Positions 48,548-57,763 of a DNA stretch of 64,000 nucleotides are shown here, piece by piece. The translations under genes were made by a program, and so were the position numbers. The DNA lies in NCBI GenBank assembly GCA_947305745.1, contig CAMZEH010000002.1:120591-184590 (forward strand), given 5' to 3'. The notes below the pieces were generated by a model that had not been told where the DNA came from, searched no databases, and worked only from the letters and a program-made list of their open reading frames with translations. This DNA is from an uncultured Clostridia bacterium (GTDB taxonomy: Bacteria; Bacillota; Clostridia; Oscillospirales; Acutalibacteraceae). Positions within the stretch are counted from its first letter, which is position 1, and every line of letters starts with the position of its first letter.

Positions 48548-48575
48548 CAGGCTCTTCTTGAATGAAGAGTCTGCC
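48548..48575. terminator. Intrinsic terminator between convergent genes
   Basis: caggctcttc-ttgaat-gaagagtctgcctt. Confidence 0.7.
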
Positions 48576-48613
48576 TTAATTTCTTATTCTTTTGTTGCTA
48601 ATGACGTAGACCA

Positions 48614-49021
48614 CTACTTTCTGCCTTTGTTCCACCAACCCTTTTCATCACCCAACTTTTTTATTCCCGAGGCAACTACCGAAAGAACCAAAAGGCCTCC
48701 TAAAACAATCGCAGATGTGCCTAAACCCAAACCAATACCATTTTCCCCTAATTCTTTAGCTTTATCAGGGTCGGAACCGCCAACAATCTTATCAAGATCT
48801 TCTTCATCGATCTTTTTGCATATCTCCGCGACCTCAGAAATATTTTTGGCAAGTTCATCAATATCCTTATCGTCAGCATCTATCCCTTTAGACGCCAAAA
48901 AATCCTTTACATCTTTGCGATCTTTGCAATTTACTATGCTAAAACAAAACTCTTTATCTTTCATCATTTCTTCAGCAATTATCCTATTTTTGTTTAATCT
49001 GTTTTTTAATTCGTTCATTGC
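48614..49021 (-). CDS. Nif11-like/double-glycine leader peptide with Gly-rich hydrophobic C-terminal region
   Basis: Probable start MNELKNRLNKNRIIAEEMM (start codon near 49018-49021) behind gaggagtgt; leader ends KIDEEDLDKIVGG then GENGIGLGLGTSAIVLGGLLVLSVVASG; promoter at 49058..49086 lies inside the longer ORF-track frame (49171), supporting the shorter start. Confidence 0.68.
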   Translation of the reverse strand, partial: AMNELKNRLNKNRIIAEEMMKDKEFCFSIVNCKDRKDVKDFLASKGIDADDKDIDELAKNISEVAEICKKIDEEDLDKIVGGSDPDKAKELGENGIGLGLGTSAIVLGGLLVLSVVASGIKKLGDEKGWWNKGRK

Positions 49022-49057
49022 ATACACTCCTCGCACAAAAACTATATTTGCATGCTC

Positions 49058-49086
49058 ATTGTAGCAAATAAAATAAATTTTGTCAA
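49058..49086 (-). promoter_or_regulatory. Sigma-A-type promoter for leader-peptide gene
   Basis: TTGACA-N17-TACAAT on minus strand. Confidence 0.75.
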
Positions 49087-49091
49087 GCGTG

Positions 49092-51410
49092 CTATGAATT
49101 TTTAGATATACGAACGGCAATCGCTGTAATATCATCGTCATGCGTGCTTTTTCTGATGTTAACAGCAGCATCGACTACTGCACTTGCAATCTCAGAAACA
49201 GATGAAAAATTTCTGCCTTCTAAAATGTCCTTTATCCACTCTTCTCCTATGTCCGTAGCACCGTCGGAAAGCATTAAAATTTTGTCCCCCTCGTGCAAAT
49301 TAATTTCACGAATGGGTGCTGAAACATCTGTGAAAATTCCTATCGGGAGCGAAGAAAATTCAAGCTTTTTTATCTCACTTCCATGCAGAATATATGTAAA
49401 CGGTGCGCCAGCTTTCATAAATTTTGCTTTCCCGCTGAATAAATTAAGCGACAACACATCCAAAGTCGAAAGCGCTTCCTCTTTTGAATTAATTATAAGC
49501 GATGAGTTGACAAGTTTTGCCGAAGAATCAAGTCCCATACCGGATTTGATGAAATTTTCCATAAGCTCAGAAGATACTTTGCCTTCTTCAGAAGCGAGCT
49601 GACCTGTACCCATTCCGTCGCTGAGTATTACATTAAAATTTCCAAATCCGTCTTCAAATGCTCTGATACTGTCGCCGCACACATCGTTTCCGCCGCAGTG
49701 ATGCTGAGTTACATCAAACTCAACTTTATACTTGGTTTTTTCGCACATCTGAACTCTAAAACTTTCTCCCATATCTACGACAATCGGTTTGCAAAATGTA
49801 GTTTCCGCGGTTTCTGATATAATATCGCAAAACCTTTTATTTATCATATTTTTAAATCTGTTTTGGAGTTCAATTTCAAGCAATAACTTCCCTTGAGCGT
49901 TTTTTCTGCAAATAATATTTTTGACATCGATACCACTGCAATAAAGATTTTTACTTATTTTTTCCGAGAAATTATCATCAAAATTTTCACTTTCGTTTAT
50001 CTCGCTTGAAAGCTCCTCCAGAAGCGAACTCACCGCAGAAAGTTGCCCATCCGCTGCGTTTTTAATGTCACAAATATGCATTTTTTCGGATTCTTTTTTT
50101 GCGTTTTCTTCGTACAGACCGTTTAAAGTATTTATAATATCATCGGTTCTAAAGCAAACTGAGCGAAATCTTTCCGAAAAAGTATTTAGATTATTAATAT
50201 CTCCACACATAGCATTATTTACCGCCGAATTAAGATTTTCGGAAGTTTCCTCTTTATACTCTCCATAACAATAACCGCGTTTAGAGCATGACTTACATAT
50301 ATTAATCACGGCTTCTTCGTAGCTGCTCTTTAAGGTTTTGCTACTACCCTCAAAAGCATTTTCCGAAACTCTATTTATTATTTTCGGAACGCCCGACAGG
50401 AATTTTGACGTAAAATCCAGTTTTCCGATAATGCTATTTTTTATATTCCTCTTTTTAGAATTACTTCTCTGCAAAAGCATGCTCAGTTTTTTAAGTGAAT
50501 TTTTCGGAATAATCAAAAATAACAAGACCGCAAACACAGATTCATATAAACCAATGATTATTTTGGTCGCATCGCCAAGCTGAAACGAAAATAATACCTG
50601 GGTTATTAAAAAAGTAATCGCTATGGGAATGCGACCCAGACCGCAACACAGCCCGCTTATCATACCGCTAAAAGCATATAATCCTGAAACGTGCGTAAAC
50701 CCAAGCGATGATAGGCCAAATATCGCTCCAAAAACCGCTCCGAAAATGAGAGCTCCAACAACACCAAATGTATATGAGGCGATTAAAATGACTGTTGACG
50801 CGGCAACTCTACCGAGTGATACACTGCCAAAACGAACGCTTTCGGCAGAAAATAAAATTAAGCCAATACTTATCGCAATGTATATAAGTTCCTTATAAGA
50901 AATTTTATGTACGGCTTTGCTTAAAATAATTTTATGACTTCTATCAAAAAAGTACGATGCCGTGGCGGCAATAAGCGATTCCAAAACGCTTACCAGAATT
51001 ATACTGCTGTCAAAGCTCCCCGCACAGTTCACAGCTATGCCGGTGATAAGCGACGAAAAAAACACAATCAGCGGAACATAAAGACTACTGTTTTTTATTT
51101 TTTTGAAGTCGCCTAGGGTCCAGCGCACGGCTACAATCGCCGCTAAAGATGAGATATATCTCACACTCGTAGCCAAACGCAGCGGAAATAGATATCCGAG
51201 CGCCGCGCCGAGAGTCATGGGAACGAAAAATTTACCCGGTGCGGACGCCGAAAAAGATAATCCGAATGGATAATAATGCCCGAAAACGCTGCCTTTTGAA
51301 ACGAATATACCTGCGATAAAGCACACTGCTTTGAAAAATAAAATTTTCAGCGAATAACTTTTTGCCACTTCAAAAATTTTGTCCTTTGCCTTTAACGTAT
51401 TTTCTTTCAA
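49092..51410 (-). CDS. spoIIE: Stage II sporulation protein E (membrane PP2C phosphatase)
   Basis: N-terminal multi-TM region; GDSIRAFEDGFGNFNVILSDGMGTGQLASEEGKVSSELMENFIKSG; ILMLSDGATDIGEEW; DDDITAIAVRI. Confidence 0.95.
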   Translation of the reverse strand: MKENTLKAKDKIFEVAKSYSLKILFFKAVCFIAGIFVSKGSVFGHYYPFGLSFSASAPGKFFVPMTLGAALGYLFPLRLATSVRYISSLAAIVAVRWTLGDFKKIKNSSLYVPLIVFFSSLITGIAVNCAGSFDSSIILVSVLESLIAATASYFFDRSHKIILSKAVHKISYKELIYIAISIGLILFSAESVRFGSVSLGRVAASTVILIASYTFGVVGALIFGAVFGAIFGLSSLGFTHVSGLYAFSGMISGLCCGLGRIPIAITFLITQVLFSFQLGDATKIIIGLYESVFAVLLFLIIPKNSLKKLSMLLQRSNSKKRNIKNSIIGKLDFTSKFLSGVPKIINRVSENAFEGSSKTLKSSYEEAVINICKSCSKRGYCYGEYKEETSENLNSAVNNAMCGDINNLNTFSERFRSVCFRTDDIINTLNGLYEENAKKESEKMHICDIKNAADGQLSAVSSLLEELSSEINESENFDDNFSEKISKNLYCSGIDVKNIICRKNAQGKLLLEIELQNRFKNMINKRFCDIISETAETTFCKPIVVDMGESFRVQMCEKTKYKVEFDVTQHHCGGNDVCGDSIRAFEDGFGNFNVILSDGMGTGQLASEEGKVSSELMENFIKSGMGLDSSAKLVNSSLIINSKEEALSTLDVLSLNLFSGKAKFMKAGAPFTYILHGSEIKKLEFSSLPIGIFTDVSAPIREINLHEGDKILMLSDGATDIGEEWIKDILEGRNFSSVSEIASAVVDAAVNIRKSTHDDDITAIAVRISKNS

Positions 51411-51619
51411 CTTCCATCTCTCCTATAAAAATTAATTTATTTAGTGCAACAATTAAATTTTATATCCCGGAAATGGAAATTTATTGTCAAAGTACGCTGT
51501 ATTTTTTAAGGTCTTTTTAAATTATTTTATTTTTTAGTGGTAAGTTATGCGGTTTTTTTAAACTTATGCTCACTTTAAATCAAAACAAATTAATTTTAAT
51601 CAGATTTTGTTATGAGTTA

Positions 51620-51919
51620 TCAAAAATAATAATTCATTGTCTTAGTTAATTTGTTTTTGGCTCTTTTTATGTGACGTGACACGCAAGAAATACTGATTCC
51701 CAGCTCATCTGCTATATCTCGCATTTTCTTTTTTTCGCCGTAGTACATTCCGATACATATTTTCTGTTTTTCGGTAAGCTCTCCCTTCATTACATTTTTT
51801 AAAGATGAAATCATTTTCTTGTGTTTTAAATCTTCGCCGTCAAATTTGCATTTTCTGTAATTTTCCATGCTAAAAAGCGATTCCGTAAATTTATCTAAGG
51901 ATAAAATCTTTTTTTGCAC
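51620..51919 (-). CDS. Small sigma-70 region 4-like HTH protein
   Basis: GELTEKQKICIGMYYGEKKKMRDIADELGISISCVSRHIKRAKNKLTK. Confidence 0.75.
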   Translation of the reverse strand: MQKKILSLDKFTESLFSMENYRKCKFDGEDLKHKKMISSLKNVMKGELTEKQKICIGMYYGEKKKMRDIADELGISISCVSRHIKRAKNKLTKTMNYYF

Positions 51920-52125
51920 CTATCTATCAACTCCTGCTTTCTCTTTAAATATTTTCCGGTATGAACGAGTCCCAAATACATCTTATATAACGTAGATATC
52001 CTATCTTTAAACTGCAAATCCTCATCTATCTTTATGCCCTGGTACTGATTTTTTAAAAATTTTATATGGTTTTTTAAAATATTTGCTTCATTAAAATACT
52101 TCTGCGATAAAGGTCCATAGTTCAT
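51895..52125 (-). CDS. Small hypothetical protein, translationally overlapping the HTH gene
   Basis: 76-aa ORF overlapping the start of the region-4-like gene; RBS ggaggt. Confidence 0.6.
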   Translation of the reverse strand: MNYGPLSQKYFNEANILKNHIKFLKNQYQGIKIDEDLQFKDRISTLYKMYLGLVHTGKYLKRKQELIDRCKKRFYP

Positions 52126-52431
52126 GCTATACCTCCGTTATACACATATCGTGTAGTTAGAATGAAAAAAATAAAGCCCTAAAATATTCTGTTTAATCCT
52201 CGCCCCACTGCGCCTACAATATCTTACGAGAGAATGATATCACACAAAAATACACAAGTCAACAATTATTTCTTTTTTTTAACATTATCAAACAAAATAA
52301 AACAATTATTTAAAAATATGTTAGTTATACATTTATTGAATATTATTGCCACCAGTGATATAATAACTATACAATTTGAAGTTTAAGGACAATATACACT
52401 AATCTTTACCACAAAAGCAGTAATATACTCT

Positions 52432-52869
52432 ATGGCAACTTGGCACAACAAACCAATATTCAGAGAGGTGTTACAAATTAAACATAACCTTGCAAGAAAA
52501 CTAAAAGAACTACGAAAAAAATCAGGACTCACACAAGCAGAGCTCGCCGATAAGTTAGAAATCTCCGCTTCTGCCGTCGGTATGTACGAACAAGGAAGAC
52601 GAGAGCCCGACAATCATACTTTATCTAAAATTTGCCGCATCTTGGACGCAAGTGGAGATTACATTTTAGATTTAGATGAAGCTGCGCAAATGCACGAACA
52701 AAAATCTGAGATATACAGTGTAATTTCTAATTTCATAAAAAATCTCGAAAACGAAGAAAATCTGATGTTCAACGGTGAGCCGATAGATGAATCCGAAAGA
52801 AAGAAAATTACGTCTGCGCTAAAAGTAGCTACAGCGATAACACTTTCGGATATCGACAAAACGCTGTAA
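52432..52869 (+). CDS. XRE-family transcriptional regulator
   Basis: LARKLKELRKKSGLTQAELADKLEISASAVGMYEQGRREPDNHTLSKICRIL; true start may be internal (about 52474). Confidence 0.9.
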   Translation: MATWHNKPIFREVLQIKHNLARKLKELRKKSGLTQAELADKLEISASAVGMYEQGRREPDNHTLSKICRILDASGDYILDLDEAAQMHEQKSEIYSVISNFIKNLENEENLMFNGEPIDESERKKITSALKVATAITLSDIDKTL

Positions 52870-52967
52870 AATAACATTTTTAAGATCGTCGAATATAGTA
52901 TATAAAAAAGAATTTTAAAACTTAAGTTTCAGCCACAAAATACTACACTTCGGCGGTGATTACTTTT

Positions 52968-53111
52968 ATGTGCGGTTATAAAAAACAAGGCATCATTTCG
53001 CTTGCCTTCGGGCTGGGACTTACACTTTCATTTTTATTTCCGGAATCTTTGGTTATCGTGATTATTTCCATAATCGTTATAACGCTCTCGATAGCACTCA
53101 TAAAGTGCTGA
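52968..53111 (+). CDS. 47-aa hydrophobic small membrane protein upstream of spoVM (absent from ORF track)
   Basis: MCGYKKQGIISLAFGLGLTLSFLFPESLVIVIISIIVITLSIALIKC*. Confidence 0.7.
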   Translation: MCGYKKQGIISLAFGLGLTLSFLFPESLVIVIISIIVITLSIALIKC

Positions 53112-53135
53112 CTCTGATGCATTGGAGGGAAAAGC

Positions 53136-53219
53136 GTGAAAGTAGTTGTAATAAAAAGTCCCGGCGTTTTAGGATTTCTTTTAAGAAAAATATTTGGAAT
53201 AAAAAAAGAACAGAAATAA
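53136..53219 (+). CDS. spoVM: Stage V sporulation protein M, 27 aa (absent from ORF track)
   Basis: GTG start after ttggaggg; VKVVVIKSPGVLGFLLRKIFGIKKEQK*; aligns with SpoVM amphipathic helix incl. I6 K7 P9 L12 G13 R17 G21. Confidence 0.9.
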   Translation: MKVVVIKSPGVLGFLLRKIFGIKKEQK

Positions 53220-53235
53220 AATATAATAAACACAA

Positions 53236-53272
53236 AAAGCCTCTACGAATTAATTTTCAAAGAGGCTTTAAA
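53236..53272 (+). terminator. Intrinsic terminator after spoVM
   Basis: aaagcctct-N-agaggcttt then T-rich. Confidence 0.8.
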
Positions 53273-53297
53273 TTTTTTCATACCACAAGCACTCGCT

Positions 53298-53498
53298 TCA
53301 AAAATCACGCGGCGAAATACTGCAGTTTTCTAAAGCAAATCTAAGCATTGTTCCTATTATCTCATTACGGCTTCGACCCGTGTCAAATGATAGTCTGTCC
53401 AGTTTTTCCACAATATCGGATGTAATGCGAATCGAGAAAGTTTTATATCCATATTCACCCTTTGGCGGCCTGGCACTAATTTGAAGTTTTTTAGACAT
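53298..53498 (-). CDS. Ribbon-helix-helix-type small DNA-binding protein
   Basis: FSIRITSDIVEKLDRLSFDTGRSRNEIIGTMLRFAL. Confidence 0.7.
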   Translation of the reverse strand: MSKKLQISARPPKGEYGYKTFSIRITSDIVEKLDRLSFDTGRSRNEIIGTMLRFALENCSISPRDF

Positions 53499-53687
53499 AA
53501 TTTTCTCCTTTCACATAATATATTACTCGCTTTTAATTAAATATTATATGTTAAAGTTTATAACATGACTTACGCTACACAAAATGCGTTAATATTCGTC
53601 ACAAATTTCATCTGTAAGTATGATTTCAAATATTTATCTTACAAACTACACAAAAAATATATTCTAAATATCGTTCCACACACTCTA

Positions 53688-55460
53688 CTACACGGTAACG
53701 GCATCGGGGAATTGACTTGTGTAAAGTCTGAAATATTTTCCTCGTTTTGCAATTAATTCATTATGAGTACCTTGCTCTAAAATTTTTCCTCGATCAATTA
53801 AGATAACCACGTCCGCGTTTTCAATTGTACTGAGCCTGTGTGCTATGATTACAACTGTTTTGGTATTAAAAAGATTTTGAAGCGATTTTTGTATTTTTTC
53901 TTCCGCTCCTGTGTCAATCGATGCGGTAGCCTCGTCCATGATCAAAATCGGAGCTTTGGAAATCACCATTCTCGCCAAAGAGATAAGTTGACGTTGCCCT
54001 TCGGAAATATTGTCCGTATCCTCGTTAATTTCAGTTTGATAACCATTCGGGAGCGATTCTATAAAATGATCTGCACCAACGGCACAAGCCGCTTGTTTTA
54101 CATCTTCATCAGTTGCACTCAATTTCCCGTATCTTATGTTTTCCATTATTGTTCCGCCGCAAAGCCAAACATCTTGCGAGACAAAACCGAAAAATTTTCT
54201 GTAATCTTCTAAATCTATTTTTTCTATATTTTCCCCATCAATAAGAATTTTTCCGCCCTGGACATCGTAGAGTCTCATAAGTAAATTTATTATCGTGGTT
54301 TTCCCTGAACCTGTTTCCCCGACTATTGCTACTGTTTTCCCTTTTGATATTTCCAAAGAAAAATCACTCAAAACCTCCTGAGATTCACCATATCCGAAGT
54401 TTATATTTTTAAATTCTATCGATTTATTAAAACTAGTTTTGGGTAAGGATTTTTTGGCATTGTCCGTTTCTTCGGGGGCATCGAGAAAGTCGAATATTCT
54501 TATCGCCGAAACAGACGTTTGCTGTATCATTCCAAATAATCCGAAAAACTGCCCGAGAGGTCTATTTATTTGTCCGGAGTAAGCTATAAAAGCGGACAAA
54601 TTGCCTATGGTCATGGAATTCTTAGCGACCAGATACCCCCCTAAAATGCAAATCATAATATAATTTATATTGTTTATTGCGTCCATGATCGGGCCGATTA
54701 TTCCCGATATAAACTGCGATTTCCAAGCGCTGGTTTTGAGCTCTTCATTTACGGATTGAAATTTTTCCGCAATGTAATTTTCCGCACCGAAAGCCTTAAT
54801 AAGCTCATAGCCTTTAAAAGTCTCAGAAATGGAATCGTTAATCTTACCGAGCGTTTCTTGATATTTTTTAAAATGTCTTCGAGAGTAGCGTCCAATAACT
54901 ACTGAAATAAAAGTTATAATAGCAAGTGCAAAAAGCGAACTCATGGTAAGTTTTATGCTTATGGTAAACATCATTCCCAGTATTCCCACAGACATCACGA
55001 GCGAAGAAATAATATGCTTCAATCCGTGGCTAAAAATATCCGTCAGCGTCTCAACATCGTTTACGGTGCGCGAAAGTATATCGCCTTTTGAGTGAGAATC
55101 CATATAAACCATAGATATTTTGCTGATTTTTGCCGATATATCTTCCCTCAAATTATACGTTATTCCCGTAGCTATGATATTCCCCGTGTAACTGGCCATG
55201 CAGGCTGAAAGAGCATACAAAGAATATATGGCAAAAAGAATTATCACCTTTTCAAAAACCGCATTTAAAATCGCACCCGTCTCATCGGATAAAATCCCAG
55301 AGAGCAAATCTATCGCAGAGCCGGAAATTTTGGGGGCTACGACAAAAATAAGCGATTCCATCAAAGTAGCAATCGCAAGAATAAAGACTTGCAATCTATA
55401 ATTTTTTATGTATTTTAAAATCCTTCCAAAAACGCGTGTTTTACTATTCCGATTTTTCAT
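53688..55460 (-). CDS. ABC transporter, ATP-binding/permease (half-transporter)
   Basis: VGETGSGKTTIINLLMRLYD, ISEGQRQLISLARMV, ILIMDEATASID; no C39 peptidase domain. Confidence 0.93.
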   Translation of the reverse strand: MKNRNSKTRVFGRILKYIKNYRLQVFILAIATLMESLIFVVAPKISGSAIDLLSGILSDETGAILNAVFEKVIILFAIYSLYALSACMASYTGNIIATGITYNLREDISAKISKISMVYMDSHSKGDILSRTVNDVETLTDIFSHGLKHIISSLVMSVGILGMMFTISIKLTMSSLFALAIITFISVVIGRYSRRHFKKYQETLGKINDSISETFKGYELIKAFGAENYIAEKFQSVNEELKTSAWKSQFISGIIGPIMDAINNINYIMICILGGYLVAKNSMTIGNLSAFIAYSGQINRPLGQFFGLFGMIQQTSVSAIRIFDFLDAPEETDNAKKSLPKTSFNKSIEFKNINFGYGESQEVLSDFSLEISKGKTVAIVGETGSGKTTIINLLMRLYDVQGGKILIDGENIEKIDLEDYRKFFGFVSQDVWLCGGTIMENIRYGKLSATDEDVKQAACAVGADHFIESLPNGYQTEINEDTDNISEGQRQLISLARMVISKAPILIMDEATASIDTGAEEKIQKSLQNLFNTKTVVIIAHRLSTIENADVVILIDRGKILEQGTHNELIAKRGKYFRLYTSQFPDAVTV

Positions 55461-57257
55461 CTATTCTATGCCCCCTCCCAGTTGCAATCTTGCTATATTG
55501 TGATAAATCTCGCTCGATTTCAAAAGCTGTTCATGCGTACCTTCGGCAACGATTTTGCCGCCGTCCATAAGTATAATTTTATCGCAATCTTTTATGGTAC
55601 CGATCCTCTGAGAAATTATAAATATAATCGAATTTTGAGTCTTTTTCAATAGGCGTTCCCTCAGCTTTTTATCGGTCACAAAATCGAGTTTTGAAAAGCT
55701 GTCGTCCAAAATATATATCTTTTTGGAAAGCACAACAGCTCTTGCGAGAGTCAGTCTCTGCCGCTCGCCACCCGAAAAATTACTTCCCCCGATTTGCACA
55801 GGCTCAGATATCCCATGCGCGTTCGCAAGGTGAGTCATTTGTACCATATCAAGAGCTTCAAAAAGCGTTTCATCTGCTATTTGATTCCTGCCCAGACGTA
55901 AATTCGAAGCAACCGTTCCTTCAAAAAGAATAGGTTTTTGCGGAACGTAACCTATCAAATCCGAAAGATCCGATTGAGAAATATTTTTTATGTTCACTCC
56001 ATCTATAAAAACGTTCCCGCTCGAAGGTGCATACGCTCCCAAAAGAAGTTTAAACACAGTAGATTTTCCACAGCCTGTAGGACCTATAATACCGATTTTT
56101 TGTCCGCTCTTTACGGACAAATTTATATTTTTTACGGCAAACTCCTCAGCTTCTCCGTATCTGAAATAAACATCTTTAAATTCAACTAAATTTCCGGAAA
56201 CATTTTTGGAAATCGTCATTTTATTTTTTGAACTTTGAGTTTTACAGTTTAAAATTTCTAGAATTCTATTTGCTGATATAACTGCCCTAGGAATGTTGCC
56301 GATTATCATCGCAAACATAAAAAATGACATTACGATCAAAACCGAATACTGTGTGAACGCCATAACGTCCCCAACTTCCATATTTGTGTTTGCGATTTCG
56401 TGTGCCCCTACCCAAATAATAATAACGCCTATCAAATTCATTACAGTGCTCAGGGCAGGCATAGTAAAAGCAAAAACTTTATTTATAAAAAACGATATAT
56501 CCGTAAATACCGCATTGCATTTGTTAAATTTTTCGAGCTCGTATCCATCATTACCAAAAATCCGAGTTATCACCATCCCCGAAAGCCGTTCCCTGACTAT
56601 CATATTAAATCTGTCGTTTAAAAGCTGCGAAACTTTTATTTTTGGAAGGGTAAGCTTTAAACACACCAAAACCGCAACAACCGAGGCCACCGTTCCAAAA
56701 GCTATAACCCAACTCATTTTTGCGCATGTTCGAAGTGCCATATATATACCGACTAAAGCCATGAAAGGCGGCATAAGAAGGTGGATTGACATCAAAATAA
56801 GTGATTTAACGTGTTCGATATCATTTGTCGCACGAGTTATAAGCGAAGAAACCGAAAGTTTGTCCACATCGCCGACGGACATATTTAAAACCGTCAAATA
56901 TACCTCGCTGCGCATATCCGAAGAAATATCAGCAGAAATTTTTGATAAAAATCTAGCTGAAATTATCGAAAACATCACGCTCAGCAGAGTAATCAAAATC
57001 ATCTGCGCGCCCGCTTTCATCATATATGAAACTTGGCTTGAAATCAGCATTTCATTTGAAAACGATGAAAAATCCACACCTACGTCAAATCCATAGCGTT
57101 TTATGCCTATATCAATTATATTCGCCATCATGGCGGGCATGGCGAATGCACAGCTCTGAGAAAACACCATAAACACTAAAGTTAAAAGCATTTTCATTTT
57201 ATTTTTTTTTATGTACTTAAAAAATTTTTTAAAATCCTTGATTTTCAATCTTTTCAT
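55461..57257 (-). CDS. ABC transporter, ATP-binding/permease (partner half-transporter)
   Basis: IGPTGCGKSTVFKLLLG, FSGGERQRLTLARAV, IYILDDSFSKLD. Confidence 0.93.
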   Translation of the reverse strand: MKRLKIKDFKKFFKYIKKNKMKMLLTLVFMVFSQSCAFAMPAMMANIIDIGIKRYGFDVGVDFSSFSNEMLISSQVSYMMKAGAQMILITLLSVMFSIISARFLSKISADISSDMRSEVYLTVLNMSVGDVDKLSVSSLITRATNDIEHVKSLILMSIHLLMPPFMALVGIYMALRTCAKMSWVIAFGTVASVVAVLVCLKLTLPKIKVSQLLNDRFNMIVRERLSGMVITRIFGNDGYELEKFNKCNAVFTDISFFINKVFAFTMPALSTVMNLIGVIIIWVGAHEIANTNMEVGDVMAFTQYSVLIVMSFFMFAMIIGNIPRAVISANRILEILNCKTQSSKNKMTISKNVSGNLVEFKDVYFRYGEAEEFAVKNINLSVKSGQKIGIIGPTGCGKSTVFKLLLGAYAPSSGNVFIDGVNIKNISQSDLSDLIGYVPQKPILFEGTVASNLRLGRNQIADETLFEALDMVQMTHLANAHGISEPVQIGGSNFSGGERQRLTLARAVVLSKKIYILDDSFSKLDFVTDKKLRERLLKKTQNSIIFIISQRIGTIKDCDKIILMDGGKIVAEGTHEQLLKSSEIYHNIARLQLGGGIE

Positions 57258-57311
57258 TCCTTGTTTTTTATTCCCATACTTAAATATTATAACCGCTGAT
57301 CAATGATTTAT

Positions 57312-57590
57312 CTACATATCCGCTTTATTTTTTACTTTTTTATTTCTCATTTCATATTTGTGTTTTGTTGCGTATCCGCCTCTGATATGCCTTTGGGCTT
57401 TGTTAATGTTAAGTATCTTTTTTACGCAATTATAGAGATCTGAATTTATATTTTTGAGCCTTTCGGAAACATCTTTATGTACCGTGGATTTAGATACTCC
57501 AAAAACTTTCGCAGCCTTTCTGACGGTTGACCTGTTCTCGATTATATATTCTCCGAGCCTCACTGCTCTTTCTTCCAAAAATTCATTCAA
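57312..57590 (-). CDS. spoIIID: Stage III sporulation transcriptional regulator SpoIIID
   Basis: EERAVRLGEYIIENRSTVRKAAKVFGVSKSTVHKDVSERLKNINSDLYNCVKKILNINKAQRHIRGGYATKHKY. Confidence 0.97.
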   Translation of the reverse strand: MNEFLEERAVRLGEYIIENRSTVRKAAKVFGVSKSTVHKDVSERLKNINSDLYNCVKKILNINKAQRHIRGGYATKHKYEMRNKKVKNKADM

Positions 57591-57700
57591 ACCGAATCCC
57601 CTCCCGTTTTGTTTTTATAATCATAAAATTTATATGGAACTACATTCGAATCTATGACAAACGGGAGAAATAAATTTTAAAACCAGTCAATGAATAGCTC

Positions 57701-57729
57701 TTTACAAACTCGTTAAGAAATGATATAAT
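57701..57729 (+). promoter_or_regulatory. Sigma-A-type promoter
   Basis: TTTACA-N17-TATAAT upstream of secreted hypothetical protein. Confidence 0.75.
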
Positions 57730-57763
57730 TACATTGAGTATAAGGAAAAGAGGAATTTGCAAA

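Noticed and set aside
48441-49064. 207-aa plus-strand ORF
   Set aside because: Overlaps the comM end and is antisense to the GG-leader peptide gene, which has a promoter and RBS.
52976-53233. 85-aa minus-strand ORF
   Set aside because: Antisense to the 47-aa membrane ORF and spoVM, which are better supported.
56293-57096. 267-aa plus-strand ORF
   Set aside because: Lies antisense within an ABC transporter with clear motifs; low-complexity composition typical of shadow ORFs.
53688-57257. The two ABC half-transporters as exporters for the GG-leader peptides
   Set aside because: Neither has an N-terminal C39 peptidase domain and they are not adjacent to any leader peptide; they look like a heterodimeric multidrug-type pair.
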